A stretch of 64,000 nt of DNA from RUG14130 sp045598325 (lineage in GTDB: Bacteria; Bacillota; Clostridia; Christensenellales; Aristaeellaceae), in contig JAZLLT010000065.1 of the NCBI GenBank assembly GCA_045598325.1, forward strand, positions 1-64,000, written 5' to 3'. This document shows positions 42,691 to 52,246 of the stretch, piece after piece (the stretch's first letter is position 1; the number at the start of each line of letters is the position of its first letter). The notes beneath the pieces are model-generated. The model was not told where the DNA came from. It saw nothing but the letters and a program-made list of their open reading frames with translations, and did no database searches. The position numbers and the translations under genes were made by a program.

Positions 42691-44199
42691 ATGGCTTATT
42701 ATTACAGCGAACCCTGTCATACTTTCAACGAGTATCTTCTGATTCCGGGCTATACCTCCGAGGATTGTGTCCCCGCAAATGTTTCTCTCAAAACGCCTCT
42801 GGTCAAATACCGAAAAGGCAAGGAAGAGTGCCCGCTCTGCCTCAATGTGCCCCTGGTTTCCGCCATCATGCAGTCTGTGTCCGATGACAAACTGGCCATC
42901 GCGCTTGCAAAGGAAGGCGGCATTTCTTTTATCTACGGCGCACAGAGCATCGAAAATGAAGCGGCCATGGTCGCCCGCGTGAAGAACTACAAGGCAGGAT
43001 TCGTTGTATCCGCTTCCAACCTGCGTCCCGACGATACCCTGAAGGATGTCATCGCGCTCAAGGAAAAGAACGGTTTCTCCACCATCGCCATCACCGATGA
43101 CGGCACCGCCAACGGAAAACTGCTGGGCATCGTCACCAGCCGCGATTACCGCGTGAGCCGCATGAGCGGAGACGAACCCGTCTACACCTTCATGACTCCC
43201 CTGTCCAAACTGGTCACCGCCCCCGACACCATTTCCCTCAAGGAAGCCAATGATGTCATCTGGGAGCATAAGGTGAATTCACTGCCCATCATCGACAAAA
43301 ACGGCAATCTCAAGTATTTCGTGTTCCGCAAGGACTACGCTTCCCACAAGGACAATCCCAACGAGATGCTGGACGAAGAGAAGCGCTTCTATGTGGGCGC
43401 CGGCGTCAATACCCGCGACTATAAAGAGCGCATCCCCGCGCTGCTGAACGCGGGCGTGGATGTCCTGTGCATCGACTCCTCCGAAGGCTATTCCTGCTGG
43501 CAGGCAAACACCCTCAAATGGGTCCGCGAGCAGTACGGCGACAAGGTCAAGATCGGCGCCGGCAATGTAGTCGATAAGGACGGTTTCCGTTTCCTCGCCG
43601 AGGCAGGCGCGGACTTCGTGAAGATCGGCATCGGCGGCGGCTCCATCTGCATCACCCGCGAAACCAAGGGCATCGGCAGAGGCCAGGCGACCTCCGTCAT
43701 CGAAGTAGCCGCGGAGCGCGACAAGTACTTCGAGGAGACCGGCATCTACATCCCCATCTGTTCCGACGGCGGCATCGTTTATGACCATCATATGACCCTC
43801 GCCCTCGCCATGGGTGCCGACTTCCTGATGCTGGGCCGCTACTTTGCCCGCTTTGACGAAGCCCCCGGCGCGAAGGTGTTCGTGAACGGCGCGTATGTGA
43901 AAGAATACTGGGGCGAAGGCAGCAACCGCGCCCGCAACTGGCAGAGATACGATCTTGGCGGCGCGAGCAAACTGAGTTTCGAAGAAGGCGTCGATTCCTA
44001 TGTGACCTACGCCGGTTCCCTGCACGACAATGTGGAACTGTCTCTGTACAAGGTCAAGTCCACCATGTGCAACTGCGGCGTCAAGACCATTGAGGATCTG
44101 CACAAGAACGCCCGCATGACGCTGGTTTCCCCCACTTCCATCGTAGAGGGCGGCTACCACGATGTCACCCTGCACAGCAACGCGACTTCCATGAAATAA
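42691..44199 (+). CDS. guaB: inosine-5'-monophosphate dehydrogenase
   Basis: It converts IMP to XMP with NAD+, the first step toward GMP. The 502-residue protein has the barrel interrupted by two CBS domains (about 100-215), and the catalytic cysteine at 320 in GIGGGSICITRETKGIGRGQ. The flap carries NRARNWQRYD. The N-terminal form (YYYSEPCHTFNEYLLIPGY) belongs to the variant IMPDH type common in clostridia rather than the Bacillus GuaB type. It is a single-gene unit. Confidence 0.94.
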   Translation: MAYYYSEPCHTFNEYLLIPGYTSEDCVPANVSLKTPLVKYRKGKEECPLCLNVPLVSAIMQSVSDDKLAIALAKEGGISFIYGAQSIENEAAMVARVKNYKAGFVVSASNLRPDDTLKDVIALKEKNGFSTIAITDDGTANGKLLGIVTSRDYRVSRMSGDEPVYTFMTPLSKLVTAPDTISLKEANDVIWEHKVNSLPIIDKNGNLKYFVFRKDYASHKDNPNEMLDEEKRFYVGAGVNTRDYKERIPALLNAGVDVLCIDSSEGYSCWQANTLKWVREQYGDKVKIGAGNVVDKDGFRFLAEAGADFVKIGIGGGSICITRETKGIGRGQATSVIEVAAERDKYFEETGIYIPICSDGGIVYDHHMTLALAMGADFLMLGRYFARFDEAPGAKVFVNGAYVKEYWGEGSNRARNWQRYDLGGASKLSFEEGVDSYVTYAGSLHDNVELSLYKVKSTMCNCGVKTIEDLHKNARMTLVSPTSIVEGGYHDVTLHSNATSMK

Positions 44200-44203
44200 C
44201 ATC

Positions 44204-44240
44204 AAAAATCCCTGCTCAATCAAGTTGAGCAGGGATTTTT
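44204..44240. terminator. strong bidirectional terminator after guaB
   Basis: A 16-base perfect inverted repeat (44204-44219 and 44225-44240) with five As at one end and five Ts at the other, loop TCAAG. It can stop transcription from both sides. Confidence 0.92.
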
Positions 44241-44407
44241 CACGCTTGTGTATACTTATTGCAGGACGCTTTCAAAATGGGAATGCTGTTGATAGCCGTG
44301 TCCCGGATGACCTCACGGCTCATTGCGCCGTAACTGTGGGCAACCATGTTGCGCATTTATGCGGATCGCGTGCCACGGAATTTCACTTTCTGTTTCTTGC
44401 AAGATAA
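44240..44407 (-). pseudogene. relic of a HepT-like (DUF86, HEPN) gene
   Basis: One minus frame (about 44407-44357) reads LQETESEIPWHAIR, and the next frame from 44356 reads MRNMVAHSYGAMSREVIRDT and ends at TGA 44240. Together these match the C-terminal half of DUF86/HepT toxins, including the RxxxxH HEPN motif (RNMVAH) and the I-x-D/N-IPILK end. A one-base frameshift separates the parts and the N-terminal half is missing. No MNT nucleotidyltransferase partner is present. Confidence 0.7.
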
Positions 44408-44434
44408 AAATCCGGCTCCGCGATTGCGGAGCCG
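44405..44434 (-). terminator. terminator after metK
   Basis: Minus strand GGCTCCGC-AATC-GCGGAGCC (44433-44414), then GGATTTTTATC. It lies 15 bases beyond the metK stop. Confidence 0.88.
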
Positions 44435-44448
44435 TTTTGCTTTATGGT

Positions 44449-45618
<1,170 letters not shown>

Positions 45619-45648
45619 GATTCTCGGTCCTTTCGATGCAAAATAAAT

Positions 45649-45796
45649 AACCCGCCCTCATTCGGGGCGAGTTCATTTTGCATACAAAAATGACCCGCCT
45701 CATCTTCCAAAGCATGACGCTTTGCGGGAATTGGCACCGGATCAGACCGGTTGCCGGGTTTCACAGGGCCCGTCCCTCAACCACTCTTGATAAGGC
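45649..45796 (-). promoter_or_regulatory. SAM-I (S-box) riboswitch of metK with terminator
   Basis: The aptamer spans 45796-45697 with P1 arms GCCTTATC / GATGAGGC, then AAGAGTGGTTGAGGGA, GGCCCTGTGAAACCCGGCAACC and GATCCGGTGCCAATTCC, all signature SAM-I segments. A hairpin (45673-45649) followed by ATTTATTTT is the terminator. The P1 3' strand (GAGGCGGGT) closely resembles the terminator's 3' arm and can pair with its 5' arm (ACTCGCC), giving the antiterminator. SAM should switch metK off. Confidence 0.95.
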
Positions 45797-45810
45797 TTGT
45801 TATCGGCGTT

Positions 45811-45839
45811 ATTATACAGGCCTCCGGGTTATTTGTCAA
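45811..45839 (-). promoter_or_regulatory. consensus promoter of the SAM riboswitch-metK unit
   Basis: Minus-strand TTGACA (45839-45834), exactly 17 bases, TATAAT (45816-45811). Confidence 0.9.
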
Positions 45840-45896
45840 GGTTACATCCCGCGTTTTTACCTATTGTTAGCAAGCGGGGCATTTTTCGCATACCAC

Positions 45897-45925
45897 TTGC
45901 CTTTTTGTCCTTTTCGTGATAAAAT
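45897..45925 (+). promoter_or_regulatory. promoter of the DnaD/DnaI-TrkAH operon
   Basis: TTGCCT (45897-45902), 17 bases, TAAAAT (45920-45925) with TGA just before it (extended -10). The start point would be near 45932, close to the first ATG. Confidence 0.65.
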
Positions 45926-45959
45926 ATATGTTGGATTATTATGGATGAGGTATACGCGC

Positions 45960-47399
45960 ATGAGCATCTGCACCTACGCCGGCGGCAACCTTCTGTTCGG
46001 AGTGACGCCCGTCGACAATCTGTTCCTTTCCGAGTACATGGGCACCGCTCCCCGGGAGTATGTGCCTGTTTACCTGTATGGTCTCATGCTCTGCAATCAT
46101 CCCGAAGTGAACGGCGGCATCGATGAGATCGCCTCCGCCCTCAAACTGGACTCCTCCGCTGTGCTCAACGCTTTCAAATACTGGGAGCGGGAAGGGCTCG
46201 TGGAGCAGCTGTCCGAAAATCCCCCCGCCTTCAACTACCTGCCTCTGTCCCCCGCGAACGCGGCGAGCGGTGACCGGGAAAGCGCGGAAGTTTATCAATA
46301 CAAAGACTATTTCCGCGAGCTGCAGGCAATGATGCCTTCTCTCGTTCTGGAAGGACACGAACTGCGCATGGCGAGCGAATGGGTGGACGAACTCCATCTT
46401 TCGCAGGAAGCGGCGCTGTACATGGTATCCGTGGAAGTACGCAGGCGCGGCGGCAAACTGCCCACCGCGCACACCCTGTTCAAGCACCTCAACGAAACCG
46501 CGCTTGAAATGGCGGAAGCGAATGTGGCCGACCTGAATTCCGCCGAGGAATTCCTCGCCCTGAAATCCGCCGACGCCGACTGCGCCCGCGCGGTCTGCAA
46601 GCAGTTCTCCTTCCGCCGCAATCCCACCGTGGATGAAGTGGCGCTGGCGACCAAATGGATGGAAGAGTGGAAACTGACCGTGAACGATGTGGTCGACGCC
46701 TGCGCGGAGACCGTGAAGAGCGGAAATCCTTCCTTTGCCTATCTGGACCGCATCCTCGAAGGGCGGATCAGCGGTAACAGCGACGATGAATTCAAGGCGG
46801 TCAAGACGCTCTGTACGCACCTCGGCATCACCTCGCGCCCGACGCCCACGCAGACGGAAGCATACCGCGGATTTATGGAAATGGGCTTTGAGCCCGCCGC
46901 CATCGAACAGGCCGCCATCTGGTGCGGCGAGAACAACCGCAGGACCTTCGAAGACATCGCGAGCAAACTTTCCGTCTGGGCTAAAGCCGGGGCGGACACC
47001 GTGGAGGACATCGAGCGAGAGCGCGCGGAGCAGGCGAAGATTATCGAATTCCTGAAAAAGGTATTCGATGAAGCCGCCGTGGACCGCAGAATCACGCAGA
47101 GCGACATCAAACTCGCCAAAGTGTGGACCGCGCTCGTGGAGCCGGACGCCGTGCTTTTTGCCGCGTCCTTTGCCAGGGGCAGCATGAATGCCATGCAGTA
47201 CATCAACAAAATCGTTCAGGAATGGTCTTTTAAGGGCATCAACACCCTCGAAAAGGCAAAGGCCGCGGGGATCCAAAAGCCCGCCGGCGAGAAAAAAACC
47301 GGTAAGCCCATGGACACCCGCACCGTGACCGAAGAAGAATTCGGCGACGGCTACTACGCCAACATCATGAACCGCAAGAGGTCGGACAGCAATGAATAA
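45960..47399 (+). CDS. DnaD domain replication initiation/restart protein
   Basis: The 479-residue protein has an N-terminal winged-helix region as in DnaD/DnaB (SICTYAGGNLLFGVTPVDNLFLSEYM, then SALKLDSSAVLNAFKYWEREGLV) and two DnaD-type helical domains (about 200-290 and 295-365, with NPTVDEVALATKWMEEWKL and GFEPAAIEQAAIWCGENNR resembling the YxxxIxxxW motif region). ATG 45960 has GGATGAGG upstream; ATG 45945 is possible but closer to the promoter. With the overlapping DnaI-like gene it is likely to load the replicative helicase, together with PriA (24166-26403). Confidence 0.85.
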   Translation: MSICTYAGGNLLFGVTPVDNLFLSEYMGTAPREYVPVYLYGLMLCNHPEVNGGIDEIASALKLDSSAVLNAFKYWEREGLVEQLSENPPAFNYLPLSPANAASGDRESAEVYQYKDYFRELQAMMPSLVLEGHELRMASEWVDELHLSQEAALYMVSVEVRRRGGKLPTAHTLFKHLNETALEMAEANVADLNSAEEFLALKSADADCARAVCKQFSFRRNPTVDEVALATKWMEEWKLTVNDVVDACAETVKSGNPSFAYLDRILEGRISGNSDDEFKAVKTLCTHLGITSRPTPTQTEAYRGFMEMGFEPAAIEQAAIWCGENNRRTFEDIASKLSVWAKAGADTVEDIERERAEQAKIIEFLKKVFDEAAVDRRITQSDIKLAKVWTALVEPDAVLFAASFARGSMNAMQYINKIVQEWSFKGINTLEKAKAAGIQKPAGEKKTGKPMDTRTVTEEEFGDGYYANIMNRKRSDSNE

Positions 47400-48363
47400 A
47401 TCCGAAGCCATCCGCAAACTGAACGCGGACTACGAGCAGATCCGCAGGAGCGAATCCGAGGCCTGCGACAAGCGTGAAAACGAGATCCGCGCAAAATACC
47501 CGGACATCGCGGAACTGCTGGACAAACGCATTTCTCTGCCGGTTACGGCGATGCGTTCCCTGTTCAAGGGCGAAGGCGGCGTAACCGCGGCGGAATATAT
47601 CCGCACGGAGGGCGCGCGCCTCAACGGGGAGATCGGGAAGAAACTTTTATCCTACGGTTATCCGGAAGACCATCTGACCCTGCATTACGAGTGCCCCGTC
47701 TGCAAGGACACGGGTTATATCGGTTTTTCCGTGCCACCCATCCCCTGTGCCTGCTTCAAAAAGAAACTCACTGCACTTATCAACGACTCTTCCGCGGCAG
47801 GTCAGTCTTTCGCGGATTTCGATGAAAGCATCATCCCCGAAGAGCCCATCGCCGACGGGCTCACCCAGCGCGCGCTCACCGTGCGCATCAAGGAAGCCTG
47901 CGTGGACTTTGCGGAAGATTATCCGAAGACCTATCTGCCCAACCTCATCCTGAGCGGTCAGGCAGGACTCGGAAAGACCTTCCTCATGAACTGCATCAAG
48001 AGCCGCCTTGAGGAGCGCGGATTCGATGTATACGCGATTTCCGCCTATAAACTCATCGACCTCATGCGGGCGCGCCATTTCCACACGGAAGACAGTGAGG
48101 ATGCCTTTGACGAACTGCTCACCTGTCCCCTGCTGATGATCGACGATCTCGGCAGCGAACCGATCCTCAGGAACATCTCCGCAGAGTACCTGTGCATGCT
48201 GCTTTCCGAGCGCATGAACGCGGGGCTTCACACCGTCATTTCCACCAATCTGACCCCGCCCCAGTTCCTTGAGGTCTACGACGAGCGCGTGATGTCGCGT
48301 TTGGCAGACAAGCGTTCGTGGGATCATCTGCGGCTTTTGGGAAAGGACCTGCGCAGGTCATGA
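47392..48363 (+). CDS. DnaC/DnaI-like AAA+ helicase loader
   Basis: The 323-residue ATPase has an N-terminal helical and zinc-like region (YECPVCKDTGYIG, PCACFKKKL), Walker A GQAGLGKTFLMNCI, Walker B LLMIDDLGSEPI, sensor I STNLTP and the arginine region DERVMSRLADKR. The CxxC/CxC set matches the zinc-binding N-terminus of DnaI, which contacts the DnaC/DnaB helicase. It overlaps the DnaD-like gene by eight bases, and its stop overlaps the next start (ATGA). Confidence 0.92.
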   Translation: MNKSEAIRKLNADYEQIRRSESEACDKRENEIRAKYPDIAELLDKRISLPVTAMRSLFKGEGGVTAAEYIRTEGARLNGEIGKKLLSYGYPEDHLTLHYECPVCKDTGYIGFSVPPIPCACFKKKLTALINDSSAAGQSFADFDESIIPEEPIADGLTQRALTVRIKEACVDFAEDYPKTYLPNLILSGQAGLGKTFLMNCIKSRLEERGFDVYAISAYKLIDLMRARHFHTEDSEDAFDELLTCPLLMIDDLGSEPILRNISAEYLCMLLSERMNAGLHTVISTNLTPPQFLEVYDERVMSRLADKRSWDHLRLLGKDLRRS

Positions 48364-48851
48364 CAGAAAGCGGAAAAGAAGCGCTGGAATTTCTGGAAAG
48401 CCACGGCGTTTCCTATGAGATCGCGGAGCACGAGCGGGTTTCAAGCATTGAAGAATGCGTGCTTCCCATGCGTCTGCTCGGTTCTCTCATGCCGCGCAAC
48501 TACTTTCTGACGCCGAGAAACGGCAGCGTGTACTGCCTGCTGGTCGCGCATCCCTCCTCCGTGTTCCGCACTTCAAGCGTCAGCAGACAGGCGGAAACTT
48601 CGCGCCTTTCCTTCGCGCCGGAAGAAAAAGTAAGCGAACTTCTACACACTTTTCCGGGCGCGGTAAGTCCGTTGGGGCTCCTGTTCGATCCCGAAAAGAA
48701 GATCCGTCTGCTCTGGGATAAAAGGCTGGAAAGTGAGGAATTCCTCCTCTTCCATCCCCTCGACAACCGCTATTCGGTCAAGGTAAAGCAGAAAGAACTG
48801 CTCCGCGCGCTTGACCGCGAAATCACCCGCATCGAAATGGAGAACGAATGA
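48360..48851 (+). CDS. YbaK/ProX-type aminoacyl-tRNA deacylase domain protein
   Basis: The 163-residue protein matches free-standing editing domains of the ProX/PrdX family, which clear mischarged tRNA-Pro: EFLESHGVSYEIAEHE, RLSFAPEEKVSELL, GAVSPLGLLFDPEKKI and LFHPLDNRYSVKV. In the family a lysine of a KNLFL-type strand is catalytic; here that strand reads RNYFLTPRNG, with arginine at the lysine place. ATG 48360 overlaps the DnaI-like stop. Confidence 0.85.
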   Translation: MTESGKEALEFLESHGVSYEIAEHERVSSIEECVLPMRLLGSLMPRNYFLTPRNGSVYCLLVAHPSSVFRTSSVSRQAETSRLSFAPEEKVSELLHTFPGAVSPLGLLFDPEKKIRLLWDKRLESEEFLLFHPLDNRYSVKVKQKELLRALDREITRIEMENE

Positions 48852-49441
48852 CCCGACTGCCCGATAAAAAGGAATACATCAAAGAACATCTCAAAGGGCG
48901 CCGCTTTTCCGGCTCCTTCTGGGTACTGCTCGGCTGCCTCGCCCTGCTGGTCTGGGCGGTCGGTGAACTGGTCACCCGCGTCGACGCAGTGGACGGCGTG
49001 CTGCTGGCCTATTTCAATTTGGTCAAAAACGGCGAGATCACCCTGCGCACCGCCCTCGAAAATCTGATCAAAACGCCCGAAGCCATAAAGGATCTGTACG
49101 GGCTCGTCTATCTCGGCGGCATCGCAGTGCTGGCCTTTCTGTTCAGCCTCATCCACAGCCGCAGAAGCGCATCGCCCGCCACGATCCTGCTTGCCCTGCT
49201 CGTACTGTTCACGGGTCCCGGCGGCACGGTGCTGTCTCCTCTTCTGACCGTAACTTTCCTTGTGAAAGCAGGCTCTGCGGTGCTGCTCATCATGGGCTCT
49301 GTATTCAAAATCGCCGATACATTCAGACAAAAACGACTTCTTTCGCACAAATACGACAAGAAGCTTGAAAAAGAACGCGCATCCCTGACCGGGCGCGGCA
49401 AAAACACCTATATTCCCGAAAGGATACGAAAATGCAAATAA
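48848..49441 (+). CDS. membrane protein of unknown function
   Basis: The 197-residue product has a basic start, a membrane segment at about 24-43 (WVLLGCLALLVWAVGELVT), and two or three more between about 85 and 152 (LVYLGGIAVLAFLFSLI, ATILLALLVLFTGPGGTVLSPLLTVTFLV, AVLLIMGSVF), then a basic C-terminal tail (RQKRLLSHKYDKKLEKERA). I do not recognise a family. It overlaps the deacylase (ATGA) and trkA (about ten bases), so it is translated with the K+ uptake genes. Confidence 0.8.
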   Translation: MTRLPDKKEYIKEHLKGRRFSGSFWVLLGCLALLVWAVGELVTRVDAVDGVLLAYFNLVKNGEITLRTALENLIKTPEAIKDLYGLVYLGGIAVLAFLFSLIHSRRSASPATILLALLVLFTGPGGTVLSPLLTVTFLVKAGSAVLLIMGSVFKIADTFRQKRLLSHKYDKKLEKERASLTGRGKNTYIPERIRKCK

Positions 49442-50811
49442 TCATTGCAGGCTGCGGAAAACTGGGTTCCATACTGGCACACAGTCTCATCGAAGAGCAG
49501 CATAATCTGACGCTCATCGACATCGACGGAGATGTGCTGGACAAGTGCTCCGATGCCCTGGACGCGCTCACCGTGAAGGGCAGCTGCGTCAATGTGAGCA
49601 CGCTGGAGGAAGCGGATATTGCCCACTGCGATATCTTCATCTGCACGACAAAGAACGATGAAACCAACATGCTGGGCTGCCTCATCGCGAAGAAAAAAGG
49701 CGCGCAGTATACCGTCGCGCGCATCCGTGATCCCCAGTACCTTCAGAGCATGAACTTCGTCATGAAGGAACTGAACATCGACTATGTGGCGAACCCCGAG
49801 CGCGCTACCGCCCGTGAAATCGGACGCATGCTCCGTCTGCCCTTCGCCAACAGCATCGAGACCTTCTCCCGCGGTCAGGTGGAACTGGTCGAGGTCCGTG
49901 TCAACGGAGACGAGCCCTTTGTCGACATGCCCCTCAAAAATGTGTATGTGAAGAGCCGCAACATGCCCCGCGTGCTGTTCTGCGCAGTCGAGCGCGACGG
50001 CGTGGCGCAGATCCCCCGCGGCGACTTCATCATCAAGCCCGGCGACAGGCTCTTTGCCGCGGCGGAAGCCTCCACCATCACGGCGTTTTTCCGCTACCTC
50101 GGGCGCAACACGAAAGCCGCGAAAGACGCGCTCATCGTCGGCGGCAGCAGAACGGCGTTCTACCTGTGCCAACTGCTGGGTGAAACCGATGTGAAGACCA
50201 AACTCATCGAGAAGAATCCCGAGCGCTCAATCTGGCTCAACGAAATGCTGCCCAAGACCACCGTCATCTGCGGCGACGGCACGGATCAGGATCTGCTCCT
50301 CTCCGAAGGACTGGAAAACGCGGACGCGTTCATCGCCATGACCGACCGCGATGAGGAAAACCTGATGAGCGGTCTGTATGCAACAACGGTCAGCAAAGGG
50401 CATGTGATCGTCAAATCGACCCATGTCAATTATTCCCGCCTACTCGCAGGCACGGGACTCAACAGCGTCATCAACCCCACGCAGATCGCCTGCAACATCA
50501 TCGTGAAGGCGGTCCGCTCCGTCAGCAACGCCAAGGCTTACAGTTCCATCGACCGCATGTACCGCATGATGGAAGGCAAAGCCGAGGCGCTGGAATTCAT
50601 CGTATCCGACGATTCCGCCCCCTACCTCAATAAGCCCCTTTCCCAACTGACCATCGTACCCGACGCGCTGGTGGCCGTCATCGTCCGTGACAACAAGGTG
50701 AAAGTGCCTTTCGGTGATGACATCATTCAGAGCGGCGACCATGTGGTCATCTTCACCAAGCTGACCGGCATCGCCGACCTCGGCGACATCATCAAGAGCG
50801 AGAATGAATAA
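49432..50811 (+). CDS. trkA: Trk potassium uptake regulatory subunit TrkA
   Basis: The 459-residue protein has two RCK_N NAD-binding folds (QIIIAGCGKLGSILAHSLIEE at 1; ALIVGGSRTAFYLCQLL near 230), each followed by an RCK_C domain. It binds nucleotides and gates TrkH at the cytoplasmic face. The double-RCK length is that of full TrkA, not the short KtrA. It overlaps trkH by eight bases. Confidence 0.94.
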   Translation: MQIIIAGCGKLGSILAHSLIEEQHNLTLIDIDGDVLDKCSDALDALTVKGSCVNVSTLEEADIAHCDIFICTTKNDETNMLGCLIAKKKGAQYTVARIRDPQYLQSMNFVMKELNIDYVANPERATAREIGRMLRLPFANSIETFSRGQVELVEVRVNGDEPFVDMPLKNVYVKSRNMPRVLFCAVERDGVAQIPRGDFIIKPGDRLFAAAEASTITAFFRYLGRNTKAAKDALIVGGSRTAFYLCQLLGETDVKTKLIEKNPERSIWLNEMLPKTTVICGDGTDQDLLLSEGLENADAFIAMTDRDEENLMSGLYATTVSKGHVIVKSTHVNYSRLLAGTGLNSVINPTQIACNIIVKAVRSVSNAKAYSSIDRMYRMMEGKAEALEFIVSDDSAPYLNKPLSQLTIVPDALVAVIVRDNKVKVPFGDDIIQSGDHVVIFTKLTGIADLGDIIKSENE

Positions 50812-52246
50812 AAGATCGGTTTTCAACGCGCTGGGCAAACTGCTGCTCATCGAAGCGGCGCTGATGCTCCCGCCGCTCGTGCTGTCCTTCATACGGGCAG
50901 ACGGCATCTGGTACAGTTTTCTCATCACCATTGCCGCGCTGCTCGCCGTGTCTCTGCCCCTCACTTTCCTTCTCAAAAAAGAGGGCAGGACGATGTATGT
51001 GCGGGAGGGCATGGCGACCGCCGGGCTCAGTTGGATCATCATTTCCCTCTTCGGCACGCTGCCGCTCCTGCTCTCCGGCACCTGCGGTTTCTGCGATGCC
51101 TTTTTTGAGTTGTCCAGCGGCTTTACCACCACGGGCGCGTCCATCTTTACCGATGCCTCCGTGTTGCCCGACAGCATCCAGCTGCTTCGCTGCTCCACCC
51201 ACTGGGTCGGCGGCATGGGCGTGTTGGTGCTTTCCACCGCGATCCTGCCCGGATCGTCCGCCGTCGGCAATCAGATCGCCAGAGCGGAAAGTCCCGGCCC
51301 CGGTTTTTCCAAACTGGTGCCCCGCCTCGGTGACAACAGCAAGGTCCTGTATTTCATTTACGCCCTGCTCACGGTGCTATTGTATATCGCCCTGCGCGTG
51401 ACCGGCATCAACCGTTTCGACAGTCTGCTCCACGCGCTCTCCACGGCAGGCACCGGCGGCTTTTCCAATCAGGCGGCATCCATCAGTTCCTTCAACAACC
51501 CCGCCGCGGAAATCGTCATCACCGTGTTCATGCTGCTGTTCGGCATCAACTTCTGCGTGTATTTCCGCCTGATGATCGGCGACTTCAAAGGCGCATTCAA
51601 AAACGAGGAACTGGGCTGGTTTATCGGAATCGCGACGGTATTCATCCTCATCATTACCCTCGATCTGCGTTCCGTGTACGATTCCTTCGGCACCGCGCTG
51701 CGTTATTCCTCCTTCCAGTTGGGGTCCGTCATCTCGACCACGGGCTTCTATTCCGCGGACTTTGAGCAGTGGCCGACGCTTTCCAAGGTGCTCATGTACA
51801 CCGCCATGATCTTCGGCTCCTGCGCGGGCTCCACCGCCGGCGGACTCAAACTGATCCGTCTCATACTGCTTCTCAAACTCGCCAAACGCGAAATCGACAA
51901 ATCCTATATGCCGCGGCGCGTGCAGGTCATCAAGCTGGACGGTAAGACCGTTCCCGAAGACATGCTCTCCCGCATCACCGTATTCTTCTTCGTCTACATC
52001 GCCATCTGGATTTTCGGCGCGGTCGTGCTGGCATTCAATGACTGCACGATGCTGGAAGCCATCACCGGCTCCCTCGCGCTGGTCTCCAATGACGGACCGG
52101 GACTGGGGCAGTTCGGTCCTACCGAGAACTTCGCCGCCGTTTCCGGTGTCAGCAAGATCCTTCTGTCCCTGCAGATGCTGGCGGCAAGACTGGAATTCTA
52201 CCCGATGCTGATGCTCTTCACTCCCGCCGCGTGGAGGAAAAACTGA
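50804..52246 (+). CDS. trkH: Trk-type potassium uptake channel protein TrkH
   Basis: The 480-residue membrane protein has repeated membrane-pore-membrane units with degenerate selectivity loops: SSGFTTTGASIF, ALSTAGTGGFSNQ, ISTTGFYSADF and SLALVSNDGPGLGQFGP. The conserved WVGGMGVLVL is present. It works with TrkA to import K+. The ribosome-binding site of the next gene lies in its last codons. Confidence 0.94.
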   Translation: MNKRSVFNALGKLLLIEAALMLPPLVLSFIRADGIWYSFLITIAALLAVSLPLTFLLKKEGRTMYVREGMATAGLSWIIISLFGTLPLLLSGTCGFCDAFFELSSGFTTTGASIFTDASVLPDSIQLLRCSTHWVGGMGVLVLSTAILPGSSAVGNQIARAESPGPGFSKLVPRLGDNSKVLYFIYALLTVLLYIALRVTGINRFDSLLHALSTAGTGGFSNQAASISSFNNPAAEIVITVFMLLFGINFCVYFRLMIGDFKGAFKNEELGWFIGIATVFILIITLDLRSVYDSFGTALRYSSFQLGSVISTTGFYSADFEQWPTLSKVLMYTAMIFGSCAGSTAGGLKLIRLILLLKLAKREIDKSYMPRRVQVIKLDGKTVPEDMLSRITVFFFVYIAIWIFGAVVLAFNDCTMLEAITGSLALVSNDGPGLGQFGPTENFAAVSGVSKILLSLQMLAARLEFYPMLMLFTPAAWRKN

